Notes: a model not told the origin generated them from the letters alone. 64,000 bases of DNA from Limonium bicolor (GCA_023374045.1 CM041776.1:44522171-44586170); one strand, 5' to 3'. Shown: positions 12,208 through 22,986, numbered from the stretch's first letter. Made by a program: numbers and translations.

Positions 12208-13533
12208 ATGCTTGTTCAGATGGCAGGACGCCCTAGAGGAGGCCGAGGTTGCGGCCGGGGTGAGGATACTTCAGGGATACCTGGAGGGCAGACGATCGCA
12301 GAGATCGTAGCTGCCGCTTTAGGGCATATGGCTATCAGCCTGGTGTGGGTGCACCACCTCCACCGCCACAACCTAGGAACCAAACTGGGTGAAGAGTCTT
12401 GCTGATCTTCGACCCGCGCATTTTAAGGGGGAGACCGATCCCGCCAAGCTTGAGGCGTACATCTCCGAGCTGGAGACCGCCTTCGAGACCCTTGATGTCC
12501 CTGCTGGGATCAAGGTGCGCTTAGCTGCTTTCTACCTGAAGGGGGCGGCAGGCGATTGGTGGAAGCTGGTGAGGGCCAGCATGTGGCCAATCCAGAGTTC
12601 GGCTGGGAGCAGTACACCGCCTTGCTACGTGCAAAGTACTACCCCGCCCATGTCCAGACGAAGAAGCGCTTGCAGTTGGATGCGCTTAAGCAGTCGGACA
12701 AGATGACAGTGGACGAGTATTACTCAGAGTGCACTGCCTTGCTCCGTCTTCTGCCGGGTCTTGGGTATTCTGACCAGATCTTGGTGGACCGCTTCTATGG
12801 CGGGCTTAGCCATCGACTCCGCTACGGCATGGGGCCGACGAGTTACACTACCTTGCAGGAGTGCTATCATGCCGCTGTTAAGGTTGAGATTACCGTCCAG
12901 CTGAGGGACGAGGAGAATGCAAAGAGGAAGAGTGCTGGGAAGAGCTCAGAGAGTCAAGGGCAAGGAGGGTACAAGAAACAAAGTACCAGCCTCAGGCCCA
13001 GAAGAATCAGAACCCGAAAGGGAAGGAGGAAAAGGAGAAGGCTTCGGAAGAGCCATTGAAGCTGACCTATGCTATTGCAGCTACACCACTGCGCTCTAAG
13101 CGCCAAAGGGTGAGAAAAAATTGATATTGAATGAGTTAAGAAATAAATTAGTAACCGTTTGAGATATGAGAATTGACAATATGAATCATCAGGATCTGAG
13201 ACTGAGAGGGGAGCCGGTGGTGGCTACCAGCGACGCTTCATCTGTAGATGGTGTCACAAGGACCACCCCGGCTCGACTGTAAGGGGAATAAGGTGGAGTG
13301 CAACTTCTTTGGTGTCTACGGGCATCGAGCTTATGAGTGTCACCGGAACCCTGCTAGCAGAGCCTACAGGCCCGACACCAGGGGCAAGGGCAAGACCGAT
13401 CAGGGAGCTGGATCTGACGGTTAGAGGAAAGTGCAGCAGCCGGCGGACAAGAACCCACGGGCGACCCAGAAGACGGGGCCCACTCTACACATGGTAGACC
13501 GGGACGATGAGCCTGAGCCCTCATCGAGGCCAG
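12208..13533 (+). pseudogene. gag: Element A gag, frameshifted
   Basis: The start MLVQMAGRPRGGRG at 12208 is followed by the gypsy capsid motif AAGDWWKLVR near 12545 and the LLPGLGYSDQILVDRFYGGL block. The E copy is interrupted at 21281 by an intron; here the two flanking exons are already joined (TTGCAG/GAGTGC at 12853-12864). A second GT-AG intron (13110-13192) precedes the double zinc knuckle (CRWCHKDH..., then GVYGHRAYECHRN). The exon ends at the donor CCAG|GTACC (13533/13534). A TAG at 13422-13424 stands where E has CAG. Frameshifts near 12330 and 12580 break the protein. Confidence 0.88.
13110..13192 (+). other. Putative gag intron 2 (83 nt) in element A
   Basis: The donor AAAGG|GTGAG and acceptor CATCAG|GATC flank an A/T-rich stretch with stops. 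Removal keeps the gag frame into the zinc knuckle (phase 1). The same intron is in E at 21618-21699. Confidence 0.65.
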
Positions 13534-13665
13534 GTACCACTATAACCATTTAGTAGTAAAACTACCTGCTTACCGCATTATCATGCATGTTTGGTGAATA
13601 AATGAGTTAAGAGAAAATAAAATGAGATTAGAACTTAAGTAAGACATAACCTACTACCACTTTAG

Positions 13666-14400
13666 GAAGATTCAACATCTGCTACCCTATACAATCTACA
13701 CTTAACCCGGAGCACACCGACATCGAAACTGTACACTTTCCAACCGAACAATGTCAGGTTATCCGCCCAGGTATGATTTTATTAAGGGGATACCTGACAC
13801 CCGGAGCACAAATAGCCATCATTAGGAGATGCAATCAACTAGGAATGGGACCGGGAGGCTTTTACACACCGGAGTACCCAGGGGAGCAAGGATGAGATTA
13901 AAGATGATGAGCTTGGGCAAGGATTGGAATCCGTATGCCAAGAATTACCAAACCACAAGGGCAAGATGGAGTCTCACCACCGGGAATACCCGAAGAGTTC
14001 CATCCAGTTATTACACAAGTCGTGGAAATCGCTCAGCAGTTGGAAGCTGAACCGATTCCAGACATCCAGCCAGACATTTGCATTGTAAACTTCTACGAAA
14101 AGATGGGAAACTGGGACTACACCAGGATAAGGACGAGACAACGGAGTCTCTCGAAAGAGGGATACCCGTAGTGTCTTGGTCCATTGAGATGATGCGGAGT
14201 TTTTATACGGCGAGCAGAAGCGTGCGGACCGTGCAAATAAGATAGTACTTAAGTCAGGTGATGTATTAATTTTGGGAGGAGAATCAAGGATGTTGTACCA
14301 TGGGATAAAGAGAATCAAGCTGAATACAGCACCGTCAGCAGTAATCAATGCGACGCATATGAGACCAGGAAGATTAAACCTAACCTTTAGACAATATTAG
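13666..14400 (+). pseudogene. Element A copy of the ALKBH1-like dioxygenase exon, frameshifted
   Basis: After the acceptor CTTTAG at 13660-13665 a frame runs through GRFNICYPI, VIRPGMILLRGYLTP and IAIIRRCNQLGMGPGGFY before a lost G in a G-run near 13882 shifts it to a stop at 13893. In this copy the join that E has broken (CACAAATAG near 13808) is intact. Downstream blocks in changing frames include the metal- and cofactor-binding motifs also seen in E, ending RLNLTFRQY and TAG at 14398. Small indels near 13960, 14101 and 14187 cause the later shifts. The shared position between gag and protease shows the cargo was in the family ancestor of A and E. Confidence 0.9.
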
Positions 14401-14597
14401 CCATGTAATGTTAGAATGAGATGAGAAATGAGATGTAGATTGAAGCACATGTTGTAAACAGGATGGTCATGAATAAAATAACAGTGTTGTTCATATAAAT
14501 TGATTGCGACTCTTGTTATACCATCAATACTCATGGAGCTTGTGAATACAATTAGGTTATGGACTCGGTACGGAAGGTGCACTAAGCATACTTACAG

Positions 14598-15429
14598 AGG
14601 CACAGGCCGACGCCAGCGGTACTATCCTCACCGGCACCTTTCCGATCAATGGGATTGAGGCATCAGTTCTCTTCGACTCAGGGGCCCCCATACCTTTGTC
14701 TCTGCATCATTTGCGAACAGGTTGGCCCTAGACGCTGATGAGCTACCCGACTTCACGGTTACGCTCCCGTCTAAGGAGAAGGTTCGTTGCACTCGTTACT
14801 ACCGAGGAGCCACCATCAGAATTAAGGGGGAAGACTTCCCAGTCAGTTTCATTGAGTTCAGTAAGCTAGGATTTGATGTTATCTTCGGGATGAACTGGTT
14901 GGAGCGGCACAAGGGACGTATCCTCTGCGCCGAGCATAGATTGCTGCTCAGGAGTCCGTCTGGGGTAACAATATCATACCGCCAGAGGCCCAGAGAGCCT
15001 TTGACTAAGATCATCACCGCCATGGCAATGTATAGAGAATTAAGGAGAAAGGAAGAAGTATACCTCTGCTATGTACAGGACATAGAGAGAGACCCTGAGT
15101 TCGACCCCGACTTACCGGTAGTGTCGGAGTTCCCCGACTTATTTCCATGGGAACTGCCCGGCATGCCACCCACTCGGGAGGTAGAGTTCACCATTGAGCT
15201 GCTACCTGGTACCGGACCGATAGCCAAAGCACCATACCGTATGGCTCCGGCAGAAATGACTGAGTTAAAAGAGCAATTGAAAGATTTGTTGGATAAGGGA
15301 TTCATTAGACCAAGTGTGTCAGCATGGGGAGCGCCAGTTCCTCTTCGTGAAGAAGAAGGATGGTAGTCTCCGCCTCTGCATCGACTACAGAGAGCTGAAT
15401 GCAGTGACAGTGAAAAATAAGTACCCACT
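14598..15429 (+). pseudogene. pol: Element A pol, part 1: protease and N-terminal RT (cut by element B)
   Basis: Starts after the acceptor CTTACAG (14591-14597). Reads AQADASGTILTGTFPINGIE and then the aspartic protease motif VLFDSGA (one base lost just after it). The protease continues through KLGFDVIFGMNWLERHKG, then the RT lead-in [20 protein letters not shown] and [12 protein letters not shown]. An extra T shifts the frame near 15340. The frame stops at codons for KNKYPL where element B was inserted (TSD CCACT at 15425-15429) and resumes at 35755. Confidence 0.9.
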
Positions 15430-16297
15430 TGTAACACCCCGGATTTTCTAACATTTTATTATGTCAATTATTCAAAAAAAATAATAATAATTTAATATAG
15501 CAGCGGAATCAAATGCTAATCCGGGGCATTATTGCCACACTCGCAATTCAACGAGTGCTAAGGCCTAGAAACTTAACTAAATAACTAAATCATTTTTTTA
15601 TTAGAAAGTTCAGCGTTCATAATAACAATTACTTACAACTGTAGAAGTCTGAAAGCCTAAAGTAAAATTCAATTACAAATAACCAGTCTATGTGGAGTCG
15701 TCTTCCCAAACCCCAAGCACGTCAACACCTGTGGCAGAAATCCAAACAAGCACAGAAAGAGCCACGATAAAGTCAGAAAAACTGAGTAAGCTACCACTTC
15801 ACCACGTAAAAATCATTTTCTCTTTAGAAATCATTTTTAACAATATAACCACACAACATACAACATTTCAACAATATTAACACACAACAACAAATTATCA
15901 TAACTATAAAATACTTCACATTGGATCTCTTTAGTAACTCAAAAATATATAGTCAGATTATTTTAATTATCTTCCTTGTCCCAACACGCAGCCAGGACAA
16001 AACAACTTTACTCTCTCTTTGGGTACAACACGCAGCTGTAACCCGGACCCCAACACGCAGCCGGGAATCCAACCAAGCCACTAAATCCTTAAGTGTGCAC
16101 ACCCCCCAATAGTTCAAAGGACTAAGGAGTAGATCTAGGGCTAACTGTGTCCTAGTGCGGCCCACAGTATCTCAAACTTATGAGTACTAATGCGGCCCGC
16201 ATTTATCATCTCATTCATGTGTCCTAATGCGGCCCACATGCACCATGGTTTTCTCCTCTTAAAAATTATTTTATTCGTTATTATTCTTTACCATATA
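15430..16297 (-). mobile_element. Element B 3' LTR, distal part (left of E)
   Basis: Near-identical to 33211-34075. Contains AACACGCAGC three times (about 15985-16060) and a tandem block of GCGGCCC-centred palindromes such as ATGCGGCCCGCAT (about 16155-16245). Interrupted after CCATATA by element E. Confidence 0.93.
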
Positions 16298-19200
16298 TGA
16301 AATACCCCAAACTTAGATATGGTGTTTAAATGATAAACCAAGAAATAAGAAGGCTAAATAATGCCTTAGAAACATTAAGAAACATTTCTAATCAAAGAAA
16401 TATAAGGAAACACCAAAAAGAGCAGTTTAAGTAAAAACGTGCTCTAAGCTTGGAGAGACATGGGAGAGTACCCAAATATTGTTCTAAGACCTTAGTAATA
16501 TCCTAATGGTCATTTTAAGTCAAGTACCAAAGAAAACCAAGCTTGAAAACAAGTTAAACACAAAATGTGCTTTAAGGAGTCTTAAAGCACGTTTTTGAAA
16601 AATTGTCTTGTAAATGAGTTTTGAATGGCTAAATGTCCATCATTACCTTTAATTAATATGTGTACTATATAGTATCACATTTGGAGGTCTATATCAATGG
16701 GAAATCAAAAATTTCACAACAATGTGCCTTTTTTGATGAATAGTGAATTTATTAAGCTAGTTTATAACATAAGTCTATATAGTGAGACATTTGGTCAACA
16801 AAGACTTAATTACCCTCATTAATAAAAGGGGGCCGGTTTCTTAGGAGGTGAGTCATCACCCACATGAGTCATTAAGCAAATAAGAGAGCAAATGAGAGTT
16901 ATAAAGTAAAAACACTATTCACCTTTTACATAAATATCACTTTATTAGTTCTCTCTCCTCACTTCTTCATTCTTCTTTGCTTTCCCACGGTTTGAACTGC
17001 TCTCTCCCTTCTCCATTCACGTAGAGCTCACCTCCATGAAAGCTCCACCTTCTCTTGCACACATCTTGCTCATTTTAGCTCCAAATCCAAAACAAAATAC
17101 ATATTCTTCTTAGTTAGCTCAAGCTCCTCCTTTCTATCTTTTCAAAACTCCAAGAGCTTCATTTTGGTGCCAAGTCAAACCACCATTAGAGGAGGAAATT
17201 CAAGTTTGGAGACTCCATTGGCACCTCCATTCTCTTAAGGTAAAGAAAGTGTAAGAAAATCTAGGTTTCCACCATTTTCTTCACTTGACCGAAAATATAA
17301 ACTCATGGGACTCCATGTTTATGCCTTTTCTCTTGTTTCTACTCTTCAAAGGAGAGAGGAGGTCCTTCTTGCTTCACATCCAAGTTGTCTTGAGAAACCA
17401 AGGTAAAACAATCACATTAATACCTTAAAACATATTTTTAAACCTAGGGTTTGTTCCTTAGGGTTAATGTGTTATCTTGTACTCATTGGAGTCATTGGAT
17501 ATTGGTTAGAAGATTGGCAAGGAGAATCACATTGGTGACCGAGATTGAACAAAGAAAACCTAAGGAGAAAAGCTTTTAAGCTTGTGAGAAAACAAGGTAA
17601 ATTCTTACCTTAAGGTGTCTTGTTGTTTAAGGGAATGAGATGTGGGTATATGATGAGTTTAGTGTAGAGTTTATATTGGAAGGTGCTATAAAACCTAGGA
17701 GAAACAATGACTATTCTTGTGAACTTGTGACTAAGGAGCAAATGAGAAAAGAGATAGTTTAAGAATATAAAGGTGAAGTACAAGAAGCATTCTATTTCAA
17801 TGGGAGCCTTGTGAGTGTATTCGCAGGTTGAAGGCATATATATGTGGAAATTCAGTGGTTAAGATTATTGTCATTTAAGGGCCTAAGTGCCAAGCATTTT
17901 AAGTTTAAGCATTATATGATGATGTGGTGAAGTTTTGGTGTAAATTGGGTGTTAAGGTGTTGTGATGAGAAGTTGTGTAGTATTGGTTGTTTGATGAGAA
18001 AAACCATTTGTTAGGAAGTACTATACTAGAGAACCCATGGCAAAATTTAAAGGAGAGTTTAAGTGTTTAAGATATCCTAAGGAATTTAATGACTAAGAAA
18101 GTACTAGGAGTGTTCTATGGGTTGTCTTGATGAAAAAGGGTGAAGTTAAGGTGTTTTAATGATTTATAATGACTTAGGTATCACCATGGGGATTTAGGAA
18201 TCAAGAGAATGTATTCGAGTGTTTAGGACTTAGGCAAATGTTGATGCACAACTAGGAAGGAATAATGTGATGATGATGGAAGTTTAGACTTGTTAAGGAA
18301 CCCTAAGTAAATGTTTAAAGAGTTATAGATAGAGAGATGCTTGGGAGATGATGTTATAGTGGTGAAGAAAACATTTGGCATAGTGGTTACACTAGGTATG
18401 AACCACCCCTAGAAACCTTGAGGAAAACATTACAAGTGTTAGCATTATTACAAGGAAAATGCATAATGACTAAGGTGGATCTTGGTGGATGATTTAAGGT
18501 ATTTTAAGAGGGCTTAAGGTGCTTTTCAGGTGCCCAAATGAGGTTATAACATATTAAGAGATATGAGGAGAAGTTTGGAGTTGAAAAAATTTAGAAACAA
18601 GTTTTTGGAGCCGACCGGCCTTAGGACCGGACTTGCAAGGTCGGTCGGGCTCTGTTACACTACCGGGAAATGTTTCTGGAATCGACCGGCTTGGGGACCG
18701 GACTTACAAGTCCGGTCGGGCCTTGTTTTGTGAGAGGGAAAAGTTTCTGGAATGGACCGGACATGGGACCGGACTTGTCAAGTCCGGTCGGCATGAATTT
18801 AGTACGGATTTAGTTCCTCTGGAATCGACCGGAATAGACCGGACATAAGTCCGGTCGGAGTGAATTTTCCAACGGTAAAAGGTACTGGAATGGACCGGAC
18901 TTGGCAAGTCCGGTCGGTAAGTCCGGTCGAGCCTAAAAAAAAAAAAAAGAAATTTCAATTTCTAAAAATGGTAATGGGTAATGAGGTATGCCCTTGGTAG
19001 GGTAGTATGATTGGGACCCTAAGAACTTGAGGAATTAAGTTAAGATTAAGTATAAGTTTTAATGTTAAAGTTAAGTTTGTAAGATTAAGTGATAAAGACT
19101 TGAGAGGTTATTGAATGGAAGTCCTTAGGGACTAAGTGAGTTAAGTAAGGTGCAAATAACTAATAACCTAAAAATGAATGAATGTTTTAGGTTTGTGAGT

Positions 19201-20408
19201 TGGGACCCCGAAGAAGATTAGTCAAACAACGATCGACGGTGAACGGTACAATCCTTCTTGTGACCTGCTTGCTAACGAGGTGTCCCTCGGCTTGTGTGCT
19301 ATCTGTTTATTTGCTATGACTAAAACAAGATAAAGCATGCAACCGGTTATATTGTTCTCGTTGTGATTGTGTTATATTTACACTAACCCGCGAGATTTGA
19401 GATGTTACTAACCAAGTTTAGTACTTACTGAGTTAAGAATAAGAGTTAAGTTGATGGTTGTTGGTTAATGCCCGTTAAGGCTTAGCTAGCACATGGTGTT
19501 TAAGATGTCTACTAACTGGAACTTGAGTGAGGAAACCCGGGACCGATCTCCGGTCATGCATGCTAAGTGAAAGGGGGACGGTATCTGAATCAGATCCGCC
19601 CTCCGCTTAAGGACTTGTCTTCGGACTTGTAGCCTAGGGCCGGTTGCCGGCTCAGCTACGCTGGACTCCCGTCCAGAGTAGGTGGCATTAAGATGGTGCG
19701 GTGGGATCACCTAAATCCCAGGTTCGAATTAAGCTACAACCAATCCCTTCCAGGAAAGGTTTGTATACTGAGATTAAGATTAAGATTGAGATTAAGATTA
19801 AGGTAAGGTAAGGAACTGAGATTAAGGAAATGAGGACTAAGGAGGGGGTTACTAACCCACTTGTTAAGGGAACGCTTGAGTCGTTCATTGCTTGTGAACT
19901 ATATATGTTCATCTGTGGTTATTGTTATTGCACTTCATATTATGTTTGTGTATGTAATCAATTTCCATGCTATCGACAATTAGTCGTCGTAGCCCCGTTA
20001 GCTTGGGGGCCATGAGAGGGTGTACCAGCATTCGTGCTGACCCCCTCGGGGGCTATTTTTACACTTGCAGGTAAGAGGCCCATGAGGACGCACTACGAGA
20101 GTAGGAGCGGTTAGACTTAGGTGGGGACATTTATTTTGATTCGGGTTGCGCCTGTGCACCCGACTGTTTATATTAAACTGTTGTAAGTTTAAGATTACGT
20201 TTGAGATACTAGTACTCGGTGGTTGTGGATTGTGGATGTTGATGTTTTGAGTTGGATAAGTATTTTGGTTAAGTATTGTAAATGTTAATCCGGTATATTC
20301 TAACGATCAGACCGTGGCAAGGTCCAGGTGTTGTTATTTCCGCTGCGACGTATTCGATTAAGTGTTCAGATTGCGATAACCACGATAGGCTTTGGATGGG
20401 GTGTTACA
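16298..20408 (+). mobile_element. Element E 5' LTR (long form, 4.1 kb)
   Basis: TATA box CTATATAG at 16775-16782 (CTATATAAGT in the 3' copy at 27221). Downstream come a pyrimidine-rich leader-like stretch (16930-17220), several G|GTAAA donor-like sites (17239, 17401, 17595), the hairpin array 18609-18934, the GAGATTAAG microsatellite (about 19770-19825), and the hairpin CCCCCTCGGGGG at 20041-20052 followed by TTTTTACACTTGCAG|GTAAG. The long transcribed leader is typical of Tekay/Del elements. Confidence 0.95.
18609..18934. repeat. Tandem hairpin array in E 5' LTR (5 units)
   Basis: About five units of roughly 65-75 bp. Each is built from GGACCGGACTTG and CAAGTCCGGTCGG arms that can fold on themselves, separated by spacers carrying TTCTGGAAT. 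A poly-A run follows at 18935. It is repeated in the 3' LTR and found inverted at 40453-40732. Confidence 0.9.
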
Positions 20409-20413
20409 AAAAG

Positions 20414-20426
20414 TGGTATCAGAGCG
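20414..20426 (+). other. Primer-binding site of element E
   Basis: TGGTATCAGAGCG, complementary to the tRNA-iMet 3' end, five bases after the LTR. Confidence 0.93.
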
Positions 20427-21280
20427 TAGTTACGCTCTGATCAAGAAATACCGGACATAAGTAACCACCGAGTTAGGATATAAGTTAAGGAATAAGTATG
20501 GGTTAAGGGTGTGAGAAGTTAGAGTGAGTAGAGTCAGATGACCACTAATAAGTGTGGATTGTCTTTACCGTCTACGGACGTTATAAATTTACTAACCAAA
20601 ACAATGGTGAGTACGAATCTAATGTAAGTTATGCTTGTTCAGATGGCAGGACGCCCTAGAGGAGGCCGAGGTCGCGGCCGGGGTGAGGATATTCCAGGGA
20701 TACCTGGAGGGCAGACGATCGCAGAGATCGTAGCTGCCGCTTTAGGGCATATGGGCTATCAGCCTGGTGTGGGTGCACCACCTCCACCGCCACAACCTAG
20801 GGAACCAAACTGGGTGAAGAGTTTGCAGATCTTCGACCCGCTCACTTCAAGGGGGAGACCGATCCCGCCAAGCTTGAGGCGTACATCTCCGAGCTGGAGA
20901 CCGCCTTCGAGACCCTTGATGTCCCTGCTGGGATCAAGGTGCGCTTAGCTGCTTTCTACCTGAAGGGGGCGGCGGGCGATTGGTGGAAGCTGGTGAGGGC
21001 CGAGCATGTGGCCAACCCAGAGTTCGGCTGGGAGCAGTACACCGCCTTGCTACGGGCAAAGTACTACCCCGCCCATGTCCAGACGAAGAAGCGCTTGCAG
21101 TTAGATGCGCTTAAGCAGTCGGACAAGATGACGGTGGACGAGTATTACTCAGAGTTCACGCCTTGCCGTCTTCTGCCAGGTCTAGGGTATTCTGACCAGA
21201 TCTTGGTAGACCGCTTCTATGGCGGGCTTAGCCATCGACTCCGCTACGGCATGGGGCCGACGAGTTACACTACCTTGCAG

Positions 21281-21366
21281 GTAATAAGAATGATTGAAAT
21301 TTGAGTAAGTGGTGAATAAGATTTAGATTATGAGAAATAAGTGAGACTAATACTATGGAAAAGCAG
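21281..21366 (+). other. Putative gag intron 1 (86 nt), absent from element A
   Basis: TTGCAG|GTAATA ... AAAGCAG|GAGTGC, phase 0, A/T-rich, with a branch-point-like GACTAATAC near 21346. The A copy has the two exons joined without a scar at 12853-12864, exactly as a spliced product would. Confidence 0.75.
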
Positions 21367-21617
21367 GAGTGCTATCATGCCGCTGCTAAGGTTGAGATTA
21401 CCGTCCAGCTGAGGGACGAGGAGAATGCAAAGCGGAAGAGTGCTGGGAAGAGCTCAGAGAGTCAAGGGCAAGGAGGGTACAAGAAACAAGTACCAGCCTC
21501 AGGCCCAGAAGAATCAGAACCCGAAAGGGAAGGAGGAAAAGGAGAAGGCTTCGGAAGAGCCATTGAAGCTGACCTATGCTATTGCAGCTACACCACTGCG
21601 CTCTAAGGCGCCAAAGG

Positions 21618-21699
21618 GTGAGAAAAATTGATATTGAATGAGTTAAGAAATAAATTAGTAACCGTTTGAGATATGAGAATTGACAATATGAATCATCAG
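21618..21699 (+). other. Putative gag intron 2 (82 nt)
   Basis: AAAGG|GTGAG ... CATCAG|GATC. The unspliced frame meets stops. Splicing makes a GGA codon across the junction and leads in frame to the zinc knuckle. Present in both A and E. Confidence 0.68.
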
Positions 21700-22256
21700 G
21701 ATCTGAGACTGAGAGGGGAGCCGGTGGTGGCTACCAGCGACGCTTCATCTGTAGATGGTGTCACAAGGACCACCCCGGGCTCGACTGTAAGGGAAACAAA
21801 GTGGAGTGCAACTTCTGCGGAGTGTATGGACACGGGCATACGAGTGTTACCGGAACCCTGCTAGCAGAGCCTATAGGCCCGACACAGGGGCAAGGGCAAG
21901 ACCGATCAGGGAGCTGGATCTGACGGTCAGAGGAAAGTGCAGCAGCCGGCGGACAAAACCCACGGGCGACCCAGAAGACGGGGCCCACTCTACACATGGT
22001 GGATCGGGACGATGAGCCTGAGCCCTCATCGAGGCCAGGTACCACTATAACCATTTAGTAATAAAACTACCTGCTTACCGCATTATCATGCATGTTTGGT
22101 GAAATATATGAGTTAAGTAAGAATAAGATGAGATTAGAACCTAAGTAAGACATAACCTACTACCACTTTAGGAAGATTCAACATCTGCTACCCTATACCA
22201 TCTACATCTAACCCGGAGCACACCGACATCGAAACCATACACTTTCCAACCGAACA

Positions 22257-22910
22257 ATGTCAGGTTATCCGCCCAGGTATGATTTTATTAAGGGGATACC
22301 TGACACCCGACGCACAATAGCCATCATCAGGAGATGCAATCAACTAGGAATGGGACCGGGAGGTTTTTACACACCGGAGTACCCAGGGGGAGCAAGGATG
22401 AAATTAAAGATGATGAGCTTGGGCAAGGATTGGAATCCGTATGCCAAGAATTACCAAACCACAAGGGAGCAAGATGGAGTCTCACCACCGGGAATACCCG
22501 AAGAGTTCCATCCAGTTATTACACAAGTCATGGAAATCGCTCAGCAGTTGGAAGCTGAACCGATTCCAGACATCCAGCCAGACATTTGCATTGTAAACTT
22601 CTACGAAAAAGATGGGAAACTGGGACTACACCAGGATAAGGACGAGACAACGGAGTCTCTCGAAAGAGGGATACCCGTAGTGTCTTGGTCCATTGGAGAT
22701 GATGCGGAGTTTTTATACGGCGAGCAGAAGCGTGCGGACCGTGCAGATAAGATAGTACTTAAGTCAGGTGATGTATTAATTTTGGGAGGAGAATCAAGGA
22801 TGTTGTACCATGGGATTAAGAGAATCAAGCTGAATACAGCACCGTCAGCAGTAATCAATGCGACGCATATGAGACCAGGAAGATTAAACCTAACCTTTAG
22901 ACAATATTAG
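22257..22910 (+). CDS. ALKBH1-like 2-oxoglutarate/Fe(II) dioxygenase carried by retrotransposon E
   Basis: 217-residue open frame, C-terminally complete. AlkB-family enzymes oxidatively remove methyl groups from nucleic-acid bases; plant and animal ALKBH1 act on tRNA, mRNA or DNA adducts. Visible motifs: GPGGFY at 34-39; NFY at 114-116; iron ligands H125 and D127 (LGLHQDKDE) and H185 (YHGIKRI); the strand PVVSWSIGDDAEFLYG at 140-155; LKSGDVLILGGESR at 168-181; and the 2-oxoglutarate-binding R209xN211xT213xR215 in GRLNLTFRQY. Residues 1 to about 19 are an out-of-frame translation caused by one missing A near 22316. The ancestral frame starts upstream at the acceptor 22172 and is seen uninterrupted at that point in A. 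It has no introns of its own downstream and sits between gag and protease. Enzyme class is certain; substrate is unknown. Confidence 0.93.
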   Translation: MSGYPPRYDFIKGIPDTRRTIAIIRRCNQLGMGPGGFYTPEYPGGARMKLKMMSLGKDWNPYAKNYQTTREQDGVSPPGIPEEFHPVITQVMEIAQQLEAEPIPDIQPDICIVNFYEKDGKLGLHQDKDETTESLERGIPVVSWSIGDDAEFLYGEQKRADRADKIVLKSGDVLILGGESRMLYHGIKRIKLNTAPSAVINATHMRPGRLNLTFRQY

Positions 22911-22980
22911 CCATGTAATGTTAGAATGAGATGAGAAATGAGATGTAAGATTGAAGCACATGTTGTAAACAGGATGGTCA

Positions 22981-22986
22981 AATAAA
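22981..22986 (+). terminator. AATAAA polyadenylation-like signal downstream of AlkB
   Basis: AATAAA lies 71 bases after the AlkB stop codon, within the far intron, and is kept in A (14472-14477). It could end a Gag-AlkB transcript before pol, or be a leftover of the captured host 3' UTR. Confidence 0.4.

Larger units (their letters stand above)
20631..22038 (+). pseudogene. gag: Element E gag (capsid-nucleocapsid) with introns, frameshifted
   Basis: The start is MLVQMAGRPRGGRGRGRG; an internal Met four codons on is equally possible. A frameshift near 20818 separates the Arg/Gly- and Pro-rich N-terminus from the capsid core (DLRPAHFKGETDPAKLE, AAGDWWKLVRAEH, LLPGLGYSDQ). Intron 1 follows TTLQ, then ECYHAAAKVEITVQLRDEE. 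A further shift near 21488 precedes KEEKEKASEEP. After intron 2 come the zinc knuckles CRWCHKDHPGLDC (21750-21788) and CNFCGVYGHG (from 21807; the second is damaged by a small deletion). The exon ends DDEPEPSSRP at the donor 22038/22039. Confidence 0.88.

Noticed and set aside
18609..18934. Regular repeats with spacers that superficially resemble a CRISPR array
   Set aside because: Repeats are imperfect, spacers are similar to each other, the array is inside a plant LTR and is duplicated in the other LTR.
19486..19710. 73-78-codon minus-strand frame repeated in every A/E LTR (11071, 19486, 29911, 39460, 41040)
   Set aside because: It repeats because the LTR repeats. It has no known motif, and its length and end differ between copies through indels.
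20607..20642. Strong donor ATG|GTGAGTAC and acceptor TTGTTCAG|ATGG just before gag of E, suggesting a 5' intron
   Set aside because: The interval is only 36 bases, below the usual minimum for plant introns, and A lacks the donor (GTGAATG).
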